DNA from: Microvirga calopogonii
Lineage (GTDB): Bacteria > Pseudomonadota > Alphaproteobacteria > Rhizobiales > Beijerinckiaceae
Length of the DNA stretch: 37,556 bases
Reading direction: 5' to 3'
Assembly (NCBI RefSeq): GCF_003347665.1
Contig: NZ_QDGA01000030.1
Coordinates: forward strand, 18,445 to 56,000
The position numbers and the translations under genes were made by a program. Of the stretch, positions 1 through 7,321 are shown one piece after another; position 1 is the stretch's first letter; every line of letters begins with the position of its first letter. The notes beneath the pieces were generated by a model, which saw only the letters and a list, made by a program, of their open reading frames with translations, had not been told where the DNA came from and made no database searches.

Positions 1-4
1 CGGG

Positions 5-27
5 ATCACCGGCACGAGGCCGGTGAT
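5..27. repeat. Short perfect hairpin at the window edge
   Basis: Nine bases ATCACCGGC (5-13) are followed after five bases by their exact complement GCCGGTGAT (19-27). No T-tract follows on the plus strand, so it is not a classical terminator. It could be the tail of an upstream gene that lies outside the window. Confidence 0.4.
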
Positions 28-73
28 GACGTGGAGCAGGCGGCCAAGCGAACGTTATGTTCTTACTTTGTTC

Positions 74-102
74 TTGACAGGTGGCGCAACCTTGGCTATA
101 TC
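74..102 (+). promoter_or_regulatory. Sigma70-type promoter without an obvious gene
   Basis: A perfect -35 TTGACA (74-79) is followed by a 17-bp spacer and a -10-like TATATC (97-102), predicting a start near 109. No plausible coding region follows on the plus strand, because the next gene (423-1040) is on the other strand and ends facing it. The motif GAACGTTATGTTC (50-62) lies just upstream. Confidence 0.5.
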
Positions 103-108
103 GTTACG

Positions 109-375
109 CATCCTCACCTGACGAGGGGCGCGCTCGCGAGGCGTCAGCCAGTGTGGGGTGGGGAACGGTCCGGTCGCAGGCCTCGCAAGCTTGTGGCCGG
201 AGGCCCTTGGTGCCTGCGGGCTGCCAAGTCTAAACGCCTAAAAGAACCGTGCGCGAAGCGGCCGTCCGGCTCTTCCATCCAACACAGTAGCGAGCCGGGC
301 TGCCACTCGCGCCACCCTCGACCACCGACAAGGCTCGCAGCGCAAGCTGCGGGCCCCAAGGTGCTGGCTCTTTGA
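109..375 (+). ncRNA. Candidate structured RNA, unidentified
   Basis: The stretch downstream of the 74-102 promoter lacks a credible reading frame but folds by eye. CTGACG (118-123) pairs with CGTCAG (142-147). AGCCAG plus GGGG near 146-158 can pair with CCCC plus CTGGCT near 354-369, which would close a structure of about 220 nt. A GCAGC-gcaa-GCTGC hairpin lies near its 3' end. It does not match the landmarks I know for tmRNA, RNase P RNA or SRP RNA. It could be a divergent 6S-like RNA, but I cannot show that. No clear T-rich terminator is visible. Confidence 0.3.
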
Positions 376-422
376 CTTAACTGGACAGCATATCCGTGTC
401 AGGGCCGGTCGCAGCGCGGACT

Positions 423-1040
423 TCAATCCATCACGGCGGCCTTGAGGATGCACACCATGGTGGCACGGCCGGGTGCATCGCCGATGCAGCGTACCGAATG
501 GGGACGGTCGCAGCGGTAACGCAGGCTTTCGCCGGCCTTCGCCTGCTGGGTCACGCCGCCGACTTCGACCTCGAACTCTCCCTCAAGGACGGACAGGCAT
601 TCCACCGAGCCGCGCTGGTGGCTGTCGGAATCGAGAACGCCGCCGGGCTCGGACTGCACGTCGTACCATTGCAGCCACTCGATGGTCTTGAGCCAGCCGA
701 TGATCGCCAGGCGCATCTTGCCGTCCTCGGAGACGAGGATCGGGGTGTCGGCCTTGGAGGATTTCTCGATGAAGGGCTCTTCGTCGCCCGAGGCGAGAAC
801 CCGCTCGATCGAGACGTCCAGGGCCTGGCTCAGCCGCCAGATGGTGGCGAGGGTGGGGTTGGTCTCGTTGCGTTCGATCTGGCTGATGATCGACTTCGCG
901 ACGCCGGACTGCTCGGCCAGTTCCGACAGGGACAGGTTGTAGGCCTTGCGCAACCGCTGGATGGTCTTGCCCATGTTGCCGGACAGAACCTGTGCGCCTG
1001 TTTCCAGGTCCCGGTTCCGTTCTTTGCCCTCGACGCCCAT
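423..1040 (-). CDS. XRE-family transcriptional regulator with cupin domain
   Basis: The 205-residue protein has an N-terminal helix-turn-helix of the Cro/C1 (XRE) type at about residues 24-82, with the SLSELAEQSGVAKSIISQIE pattern. A C-terminal cupin domain spans about residues 115-200, with a GSVECLSVLEGEFEVEVGG strand and a late PHSVRCIG segment. This architecture is typical of ligand-sensing regulators of small-molecule catabolism or transport; the ligand is not deducible here. The ATG at 1040 has a GAGG-type ribosome site. GAACGTTCGTTC lies at 1064-1075, upstream of the gene, and a related sequence lies at 50-62. The DMT exporter gene upstream on the same strand may be its target or operon partner. 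Confidence 0.85.
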   Translation of the reverse strand: MGVEGKERNRDLETGAQVLSGNMGKTIQRLRKAYNLSLSELAEQSGVAKSIISQIERNETNPTLATIWRLSQALDVSIERVLASGDEEPFIEKSSKADTPILVSEDGKMRLAIIGWLKTIEWLQWYDVQSEPGGVLDSDSHQRGSVECLSVLEGEFEVEVGGVTQQAKAGESLRYRCDRPHSVRCIGDAPGRATMVCILKAAVMD

Positions 1041-1063
1041 GACTGCCTCTGTTCCGTAAAAGA

Positions 1064-1075
1064 GAACGTTCGTTC
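1064..1075. promoter_or_regulatory. Candidate operator of the XRE-cupin regulator
   Basis: GAACGTTCGTTC contains the palindrome GAACGTTC and sits 24 bp upstream of the regulator's start codon. A near match, GAACGTTATGTTC, occurs at 50-62 just before the orphan promoter on the far side of the gene. XRE regulators commonly bind such short inverted repeats and repress themselves; the assignment is inferred. Confidence 0.3.
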
Positions 1076-1145
1076 CTCAAAACGGTTGTGGGGTAATCGC
1101 CGGGACGGGTCAAGCGCTCGAACGGGTGCGGCGCTTCTTTTCAGC

Positions 1146-2120
1146 TCAGACGCCGGGCCTCTGAGGAGTAGCCTGCAGCTCTTTCGTCCGCAGGAGCCCG
1201 AGCCGATGCTCGCGCCAGACGATGAACAGGCCCGTCGCGGCCACGATGGCCGCCCCGGTCAGCACGGTGAGCGTCGGCAGGTCGCCGAACAGGAACCAGC
1301 CGAACAGGAGCGCCCAGATCATGGTCGTATATTCGAACGGTGCGATCACGGACGTATCCGCGTAGCGGTAGGATTGGGTGACCAGAATCTGCCCGACCCC
1401 GCCCAGGATGCCGATAAGAATGAACAGTGCAAGGTCCGGGACATCCGGCATGCGCCAGCCCAGGACCATGGTGCAGAGCGAAAGGCCCGATGCCATGATG
1501 AAGAAATAGAAGACGATCGCGCCGGTCTTCTCCGTCTCGGTCAGGCGACGGACCTGGATCATGGCGCCGGCCGAGCAGAAGGCTCCGGTGAAGGCGAGCA
1601 TCGCTCCAAGCGTCGGCCCCGCGTTCAGGTCTCCGCCGAAGGTGCCGACATTCAGATAGGGCGACAGCATGATCAGCACGCCGACGAAGCCGATTCCGAC
1701 GGCGGTCCACCGATAGGCCCGCACCGTCTCCTTGAGGAGAAGCGCCGCCAGGATCACGGCGATCAGGGGCGAGGCGTAGCCGATGGCGATGGCGTCATGC
1801 AGGGGCAGGTAGGAGAGGGCGGCAAATCCGAGATACATTGCGCCCGTGCCGATGAAGCCGCGCTTGAAATGCCCGACGATGTTCTTCGTCCTCACCGCAT
1901 TGATGAGATCGCCCTGCCATCTCAGCCAGAGGAGCAGCGGCAGCAGCGCGAAAGCCGAGCGGAAGAAGACGATCTCTCCGACAGGATAGCGGGCGGCCAG
2001 GGTCTTGAGGGTCGCCGACATCATCGTGAAGACGACGGCGGAGATGACTTTGAGGGAGATCCCCAGGAGAGGTTTCACGGGAGGAGGGTTTTCACGGATG
2101 GCGTCGCTTGAAGGTTGCAA
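1146..2120 (-). CDS. DMT-family exporter (EamA domains)
   Basis: The 324-residue, very hydrophobic protein shows about ten membrane segments arranged as two EamA repeats. The N-terminal region has the ARYPVGEIVFFRSAFALLPL pattern and a central GFVGVLIMLSP block is typical of the drug/metabolite transporter superfamily, whose members export amino acids, nucleotides or drugs from the inner membrane. Substrate unknown. The longest frame begins at TTG 2120; a GTG at 2078 just before the first membrane helix is the main alternative. The C-terminus after the last helix is basic and cytoplasmic. It lies about 100 bp upstream of the XRE-cupin gene on the same strand, so the pair may be functionally linked. 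Confidence 0.85.
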   Translation of the reverse strand: MQPSSDAIRENPPPVKPLLGISLKVISAVVFTMMSATLKTLAARYPVGEIVFFRSAFALLPLLLWLRWQGDLINAVRTKNIVGHFKRGFIGTGAMYLGFAALSYLPLHDAIAIGYASPLIAVILAALLLKETVRAYRWTAVGIGFVGVLIMLSPYLNVGTFGGDLNAGPTLGAMLAFTGAFCSAGAMIQVRRLTETEKTGAIVFYFFIMASGLSLCTMVLGWRMPDVPDLALFILIGILGGVGQILVTQSYRYADTSVIAPFEYTTMIWALLFGWFLFGDLPTLTVLTGAAIVAATGLFIVWREHRLGLLRTKELQATPQRPGV

Positions 2121-2188
2121 CCAACCACGGACGAGACCCTTCGTGAACCCCTAATCGACGCCTCAACCCATGCGTCGGACGCAGGGGT

Positions 2189-2446
2189 TTAGGATTGAGC
2201 GGCCCGTGAGCGCTTGAGGTGGGAACGGATGTAGCCGATCGCCGTCAGGATCAGCCAGGCGGACTGGGTCACGAAGGATGCCAGATTGAAGTCGAACAGG
2301 AGTGAATAGAGGATGAGGAGGGCGCCCAGGGCATTGAGGAGCGCATAGCGGCTGTCCTCAACCTTCAGGGTGCCCAGCTGCAGCAGCCCATAAGCCGACA
2401 GATAGGCGACAACGCCGATCAGCCCGACGAAGTCAGGTCCGTTCAT
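2189..2446 (-). CDS. Small membrane protein, CBU_0592-like
   Basis: The protein has 85 residues with three hydrophobic stretches (GLIGVVAYLSAYGLLQLG, LLNALGALLILYSLLF and SAWLILTAIGYI) and a basic tail. The pattern resembles the CBU_0592 family of uncharacterised small inner-membrane proteins. The ATG at 2446 is chosen over the upstream in-frame ATG at 2551 because it has a GGAG ribosome site at the proper distance and starts directly before the first helix. It is divergent from the phosphoesterase gene, and the intervening 180 bp contain a candidate Pho box. Function unknown. Confidence 0.75.
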   Translation of the reverse strand: MNGPDFVGLIGVVAYLSAYGLLQLGTLKVEDSRYALLNALGALLILYSLLFDFNLASFVTQSAWLILTAIGYIRSHLKRSRAAQS

Positions 2447-2544
2447 CGATGATCTCCGTTCGATCTGAAGCAGAGCCTCTATGACAGATCGGTCGACCTT
2501 GGAAGCGACCTTTTGACCGACTGTCGACGACAGGCTGCGGCTCG

Positions 2545-2573
2545 GCGTCATAAAACTGCAGGAAAACCGTCAT
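2545..2573 (+). promoter_or_regulatory. Candidate Pho box upstream of plcP-like gene
   Basis: Three 7-mers are spaced exactly 11 bp apart by AAAA: GCGTCAT (2545-2551), CTGCAGG (2556-2562) and CCGTCAT (2567-2573). PhoB sites are tandem CTGTCAT-like 7-mers separated by 4-bp A/T-rich spacers, so phase and spacer composition both fit; units one and three match 5 and 6 of 7 positions, the middle one only 3. The array ends 55 bp before the ATG at 2629. PhoB control is inferred, and it fits a phosphate-starvation role for the downstream pair. Confidence 0.5.
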
Positions 2574-2628
2574 GGGGACGAGATGCGAATCCGGTTGGCT
2601 CTCGATAGCCAGCCCGCCGGAGGAGCCC

Positions 2629-3441
2629 ATGGCTCAGGATGTCGATACTCTGCGCGTACGGACGCTGTTCCTGTCCGATCTCCACCTGGGCACGAAAGGG
2701 TGCCAGGCAGGGGCCCTGCTCGAATTCCTCAAGGCCTACGACGCAGACACGATCTATCTCGTCGGCGACATTGTCGACGGCTGGCGGCTGAAATCCGGCT
2801 GGTACTGGCCCCAGACCCACAACGATGTCGTGCAGAAGCTCATGCGCAAGGTCCGAAAAGGAGCTCGCCTCGTCTACCTTCCCGGCAACCATGACGAGTT
2901 CCTGCGCGATTACATCGGGGTGAACCTCGGAGGCATCGAGCTGGCGGATTACGCAATCCACGAAACCGCCGACGGCAAGCGCTACCTCGTGATCCATGGC
3001 GATCAGTTCGACCTGGTGGTCCGGCACGCCCGCTGGCTCGCCCTGCTCGGGGACGGGGCCTATGCGGCGGCCCTGTTCGTCAATACCCATCTCAACATCG
3101 TGCGACGGCGGCTCGGCCTGACCTACTGGTCGCTTTCGTCCTGGGCCAAGCTGAAGGTCAAGAACGCGGTGAACTACATCAGTCGCTTCGAGGAGCTTCT
3201 CGCCGCGGAGGCCCAGCGCCAGGAAGCCGACGGCGTGATCTGCGGCCATATCCACCATGCGATCATGCACGACCAGTTCGGCGTGGCCTACGTGAACACC
3301 GGCGACTGGGTCGAGTCCTGCACCGCGGTGGTCGAGCACTACGACGGAACCTTCGAGCTGATCCGGTGGACGGACGTCCAACGCGAGGCATCCCGCGATC
3401 AAAGCCTCTCCGAGGTGAAGCTCAGCGAGAAGGCCGCCTGA
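2629..3441 (+). CDS. plcP: PlcP-like metallophosphoesterase (LpxH superfamily)
   Basis: The 270-residue protein is a calcineurin-type metallophosphoesterase. Metal-binding motifs appear in order: SDLHLG (residues 16-21), GDIVD (46-50), GNHDE (86-90), HGDQFD (123-128) and CGHIHH (205-210). Automatic annotation often calls this group UDP-2,3-diacylglucosamine diphosphatase. However, the pairing with a GT4 gene that overlaps its stop codon (TGATG) matches the plcP-agt arrangement of alphaproteobacteria, in which PlcP removes phospholipid head groups to give diacylglycerol during phosphate limitation. A candidate Pho box upstream supports that reading. ATG 2629 is preferred over 2572 because of its GGAGG site and because the domain starts there. 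LpxH activity remains the alternative. Confidence 0.75.
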   Translation: MAQDVDTLRVRTLFLSDLHLGTKGCQAGALLEFLKAYDADTIYLVGDIVDGWRLKSGWYWPQTHNDVVQKLMRKVRKGARLVYLPGNHDEFLRDYIGVNLGGIELADYAIHETADGKRYLVIHGDQFDLVVRHARWLALLGDGAYAAALFVNTHLNIVRRRLGLTYWSLSSWAKLKVKNAVNYISRFEELLAAEAQRQEADGVICGHIHHAIMHDQFGVAYVNTGDWVESCTAVVEHYDGTFELIRWTDVQREASRDQSLSEVKLSEKAA

Positions 3442-4448
3442 TGCGCCTGCTGATCGCAACCGATGCGTGGCGTCCCCAGATCAACGGGGTGGTGCGTTCG
3501 CTGGAATACATGGCCGCCGAAGCACCGCGCTTCGGCGCGGAGGTCGTGTTCCTCACACCCGAGCGCTTCCGCTCCCTCCCCATGCCGACCTATCCGGAAA
3601 TCCGCCTGTCCCTGGTCGGCCCCGGAGCGCTCGCCGAAATCCTCGATGAGGTCCGGCCGACCCATGTCCACATCGCCACGGAAGGGCCCATCGGCCTGGC
3701 GACGCGGCTCGCCTGCTTACGCCAGATGCGCGCCTTCACCACGAGCTACCACACGCGCTTCCCGGAATACGTGGCGGCGCGGACCGGGATACCCGACACG
3801 TGGTCCTATGCGGCGCTCAGGCGGTTCCACCGGGCGGCCCGCGCCATGATGGTGAGCACGCCTTCCCTGGAGCGGGAGCTGACGGCGCGCGGCTTCCGGA
3901 ACATCATGCGCTGGACCCGGGGTGTCGACACGGTCCTGTTCCGGCCGAGAGGCGAGCGGATCCTCGATGCCGCCGCTCCCGTCTTCCTCTATGTCGGACG
4001 GGTCGCCGTCGAGAAGAACCTGGACGCTTTCCTAAGCCTTGATCTGCCTGGCACAAAGGTGATCGTCGGCGACGGGCCGTCACGCGCCGAGCTCGAGCGC
4101 CGATATCCGGAAGCCCGTTTCCTCGGCTCCCTCACAGGCGAGGATCTGGCCCGGGTCTATGCGTCCTCGGACGTCTTCGTCTTTCCGAGCCTCACCGACA
4201 CCTTCGGGATCGTGCTGATCGAGGCGCTCGCCTCCGGCCTGCCGATCGCGGCTTTTCCGGTCACGGGTCCGCTCGACGTGATCGGTCCCTCGGGCTGCGG
4301 CGTCCTCAAGGACGACTTGAGGGAGGCAGCCCTTGCTGCTCTCGACGTGCCCAGGGATCGCTGCCGGGCCTATGGCGAAACCTTCACCTGGCAGGAAAGC
4401 GCCCGGCAATTCTTCTCCAATATCGAGAAAGCTCATTCCGGGGGATAG
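3441..4448 (+). CDS. GT4 glycosyltransferase, probable diacylglycerol glycosyltransferase (Agt-like)
   Basis: The 335-residue protein is a GT-B fold family 4 glycosyltransferase. It starts with RLLIATDAWRPQINGVVRSL, the nucleotide-sugar-independent N-lobe signature. The C-lobe shows FLYVGRVAVEKNLDAFL, VIVGDGPSRAELE, and SLTDTFGIVLIEALASGLPI, which contains the EX7E donor-binding region. Its ATG overlaps the stop of the plcP-like gene by one base, so the two are translationally coupled. In Agrobacterium and marine relatives the equivalent enzyme puts glucose or glucuronate on diacylglycerol to replace phospholipids under phosphate stress. That substrate is inferred from context; a role in another glycolipid or polysaccharide is possible. 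Confidence 0.75.
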   Translation: MRLLIATDAWRPQINGVVRSLEYMAAEAPRFGAEVVFLTPERFRSLPMPTYPEIRLSLVGPGALAEILDEVRPTHVHIATEGPIGLATRLACLRQMRAFTTSYHTRFPEYVAARTGIPDTWSYAALRRFHRAARAMMVSTPSLERELTARGFRNIMRWTRGVDTVLFRPRGERILDAAAPVFLYVGRVAVEKNLDAFLSLDLPGTKVIVGDGPSRAELERRYPEARFLGSLTGEDLARVYASSDVFVFPSLTDTFGIVLIEALASGLPIAAFPVTGPLDVIGPSGCGVLKDDLREAALAALDVPRDRCRAYGETFTWQESARQFFSNIEKAHSGG

Positions 4449-4454
4449 CCGACC

Positions 4455-4970
4455 CTACATCAGGAAGGCGGAACGCGGGTGGAGATGCTGGGCCTTCTCA
4501 CCCTCGAAAGGGCCGGACACCACAGAGACCTCCGCCCGGTCGATCTCGACCCTGGTGTGATCGATCATGCCCTGGATCTCGCGTTCCAGGTCATGGAGCG
4601 TCGATACCATGCGCCGGATGCGCTGCTCCGCTGCCTCCTGGAACTCCGCCTCCGAAAGGGAGTTCAGGGGATCGCCGGCGTCCAGAGCCGGGAAGGAGCG
4701 GACCTCTTCCTTGGTCTGCCGGATCGACGCGGCCATCTTCTCAAGGCAAGCCCTGAAGGGCTCGACCGCTCTGGCATCCGGCGGCAGGACCTTCAGCTGC
4801 TCAAGAGCCTCGAGCACGGCCTGAGTATCCGCATTGCGGTTGCGCCTCGTGTATTCCTTCAGGAACCAGCGGCCGCGGGCCGTCTCCATCACGGCGGCCT
4901 CGATGGTGTCGAAATCCAGCTCGCCGAACGTGACGTGGGTGTCTTCATCGGGCATGGTGTCGCGATCCAT
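4455..4970 (-). CDS. Conserved hypothetical protein, CheZ-like N-terminus
   Basis: The 171-residue soluble, acidic protein contains ETARGRWFLKEYTRRNRNAD near residues 29-48. This motif (RGRWFL-EY-RRNR-ADT) recurs in alphaproteobacterial proteins that are sometimes annotated as CheZ-like chemotaxis phosphatases. The rest is mostly helical, with probable coiled coil between residues 75 and 150 and a disordered tail. It converges on the glycosyltransferase gene with only 6 bp between stops, and is divergent from the MFS gene. An in-frame ATG at 4955 is a possible alternative start. Biochemical function is not established from the sequence. Confidence 0.7.
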   Translation of the reverse strand: MDRDTMPDEDTHVTFGELDFDTIEAAVMETARGRWFLKEYTRRNRNADTQAVLEALEQLKVLPPDARAVEPFRACLEKMAASIRQTKEEVRSFPALDAGDPLNSLSEAEFQEAAEQRIRRMVSTLHDLEREIQGMIDHTRVEIDRAEVSVVSGPFEGEKAQHLHPRSAFLM

Positions 4971-5113
4971 CGTTGCCGGGTTTGATTCCTGTCTCCAACA
5001 GATGTGTGCAAAGTGCCTGCAAGCTCAACCCCTGTAAGGCTTTCAGGATGAGTCTTGCACCGCGTTCTTGCTCGTGCAGTTCCGATTTTCGAGTCCAGAA
5101 GACCATAGTCCCG

Positions 5114-6287
5114 ATGCATCCGCTCAAAGCTATCGAATTCCGCCTGGGTGCGTTGCAGGCCGCAAGCTTCACCAGCCATGGGATGTATCTGCCGTACTTC
5201 CCGCTCTGGCTGCAAAGCAAGGCCCTGTCGCCGACCGTGATCGGGTTCGTGGTCGCCATTCCCATCATCGTGCGGATCCTGGCGACCGCGCCGCTCCTGA
5301 GCCTTGCAGACCGATCGTTCGGCGCAAGGCGGCTGCTGCTGGCAAGCCATTTCGGCCAGCTGATCGGCTTCCCCCTGTTCCTGCTTGTCGATTCCACCTG
5401 GGCCATCATCGCCCTGGTGGCCCTCGTCGCCGTCGCGCAATCCTGCGTCATCCCCGGCAACGATCTCGTCTCCACCAATGCGGTTCAGAAGCATCCGGGC
5501 CTGAACTACGGCCGGATCAGGGGGGCTGGATCCGTGGCGTTCTTCATCACCAACATCGTGGGCGGATATCTGGTCGGCGCCTTCGGGCCGAATGCCGTCA
5601 TCGTCGCCCTGACGCTGATTCCGCTTCTCGGGCTCACGGCGACCCTAGTCGCTGTTCCGCGCGAGAGTCCTGAGCGCTCAAATCAGGATGAGGCTCGGCA
5701 CGCGGAGGTCTCTGCCAAACTGTCCAGAATCCTGTGGCTGGTGCTGATCGCGGGAGCAGTGGTTCAAGGGAGCCATGGGGCACTCAACGCCTTCGCCAGC
5801 ATCTACTGGCGTTCCATCGGGTTTTCCGATGCGGTCATCGGCTATTTCTGGGCGGCCGGGGTCATCGCCGAGATCCTGGTCTTCATCTATCTCGGACGCC
5901 ATGTGGGCCGGAGTTCGGGTGTCGGCCTGATCCTGATCGGAGCGGCCGCAGCGGCCATCCGCTTCACCATCATGTCCCTGCAGCCGGGGGTGGAGGTCAT
6001 GTTCGTGCTGCAGACCATGCACAGCTTGTCCTTCGCGGCAACCCATATCGGCACCATGGCGGCGCTGGCGGCGCTCGCTCCCATGAGTGCGAGGGGGCGT
6101 GCGCAAGGGATCTACGGCTCCCTGGCCGCCCTGACGACCGCAGCATCGACCGTCGTCAGCGGCATGATCTACAGGCGCGGGCGTCTTTGCCGCGATGGCT
6201 CCCTTGGGAGCCATCGGGTTCGTGCTGATGCTGGTGGTCGTCCACATGCAGAAAGCTCAGCCCCAGAGGGCGGGCTCCGGTGGATAG
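5114..6287 (+). pseudogene. MFS transporter with C-terminal frameshift
   Basis: From ATG 5114 the protein shows a major-facilitator N-terminus (AIEFRLGALQAASFTSHGMY, then YFPLWLQSKALSPTVIGFVV), resembling the MFS_1-like/HcaT group, with about eleven recognisable membrane helices. Near 6175 the frame is lost. The plus-one frame then continues a plausible last helix (AAMAPLGAIGFVLMLVVVHM) and stops at TAG 6285-6287. One extra C in TACAGGCGCGGGC would explain it. Without correction the original frame runs on as nonsense over the opposite-strand epimerase gene. Either the gene is recently inactivated or there is a sequencing error. Its corrected end overlaps the epimerase stop by 31 bp. Substrate unknown. 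Confidence 0.75.
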
Positions 6288-7240
6288 ACGATGCTGCCCT
6301 CGTAGCGAAGGCCGGGCTCCCGATCCCGGGCGAGGAGGAGCGGACCGTCGAGGTCCACGAAGCGGGCGCGGGGGGCGAGCACAAGGGCAGGCGCCATGGC
6401 AAGCGAGGTGCCGACCATGCAGCCGATCATGAGCGAGAAGCCCTTGGCCTCCGCCGCATCGGCCAAGGCCAGCGCCTCCGTCAGGCCGCCGGTCTTGTCG
6501 AGCTTGATGTTAATGACCTCGTAGAGGCCGATCAGCCTGTCGAGGCTTGCGCGGTCGTGCACACTCTCGTCGGCCAGGATCGGGACAGGGTGGGGGATAC
6601 GACTCAGATATCCATCGGCCTTGGCGGGCAGGGGCTGTTCCACGAGTGCGAAGCCCTCGTCCGCGCAGGCGGCGAGGTGCCGTTCCACGTTCTCCTCGTT
6701 CCAGCCCTCGTTGGCATCGGCGATCAGGGTCGCCTGGGGCGCGGCCCGGCGTACCGCCCTGATCCGGTCGATATCCCCATCGGGGGCACCGAACTTCACT
6801 TTGAGGATCGGCCGCTCCGCCGCCTTGGCCGCAGCCTGCGCCATCCCGTCGGGCGTATCGAGGCTGATCGTGTAGGCTGTGGTTGCAGGTGGCCAGCGGG
6901 TCAGCCCGGCGGTCAGGTGGGCGCGGATGCCGGAACGTTTGGCATCGAGATCCCAAAGGGCGCAATCGACTGCATTGCGGGCCGCGCCCGCCGGCATAAG
7001 CGTTTGAAGCGCCTCCCGGGTCAGCCCTGCCTCGATCTGGGGGCGGATGGCTTCGATGGCCGCCGCCACGCCTTCGACCGTCTCGCCGTAGCGAGGGTAG
7101 GGCACGCATTCTCCATGCCCGGTTGCGCCGTCCTCGGAAATCGTCGCCGTCACGACGACAGCCTCGGTGCGGGAGCCGCGGGCGATCGTGAATTTACCGG
7201 CAATGGGGAAGCGGTCGATGGAAACGGTGAGCTTGCTCAT
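6257..7240 (-). CDS. dgcA: N-acetyl-D-glutamate racemase/dipeptide epimerase (enolase superfamily)
   Basis: The 327-residue enzyme belongs to the muconate-lactonizing subgroup of the enolase superfamily. The catalytic Lys motif is in ILKVKFG, the metal ligands are in LIADANEGW, LVEQPLP and ILADESVHD, and the second Lys is in INIKLDKTGG. The N-terminal capping domain has GHGECVPYPRYGET. Family members epimerise L-Ala-D/L-Glu dipeptides, and in this order many are called DgcA, an N-acetyl-D-Glu racemase; the exact substrate cannot be read here. The start at 7240 places the first strand correctly and is 82 bp from the divergent mla operon. Cell-wall peptide recycling is a reasonable inferred role. 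Confidence 0.85.
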   Translation of the reverse strand: MSKLTVSIDRFPIAGKFTIARGSRTEAVVVTATISEDGATGHGECVPYPRYGETVEGVAAAIEAIRPQIEAGLTREALQTLMPAGAARNAVDCALWDLDAKRSGIRAHLTAGLTRWPPATTAYTISLDTPDGMAQAAAKAAERPILKVKFGAPDGDIDRIRAVRRAAPQATLIADANEGWNEENVERHLAACADEGFALVEQPLPAKADGYLSRIPHPVPILADESVHDRASLDRLIGLYEVINIKLDKTGGLTEALALADAAEAKGFSLMIGCMVGTSLAMAPALVLAPRARFVDLDGPLLLARDREPGLRYEGSIVYPPEPALWG

Positions 7241-7321
7241 TCTCTTGGCTTCTCTTCTTAACTTCGTCTCGACTTGTGGCGCAATGACACGCTATCACCA
7301 AGCGGAATCAACGCCGAAGGG

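Noticed and set aside
31..375. 114-residue frame at the left edge
   Set aside because: No ribosome site, contains the promoter itself, and Arg/Pro-rich shadow composition.
109..375. Naming the candidate RNA as 6S, tmRNA, RNase P or SRP RNA
   Set aside because: Landmark sequences of tmRNA, RNase P and SRP RNA are absent, and 6S identity cannot be shown by eye.
396..2111. 571-residue open frame on the plus strand
   Set aside because: It is antisense to the XRE-cupin and DMT genes, which have clear domain motifs; its composition (His, Asp, Gly, Arg rich) is that of a GC-rich shadow.
6290..7261. Extension of the MFS frame through the epimerase gene
   Set aside because: The extension is antisense to dgcA, which has all enolase motifs; it results from the frameshift near 6175.
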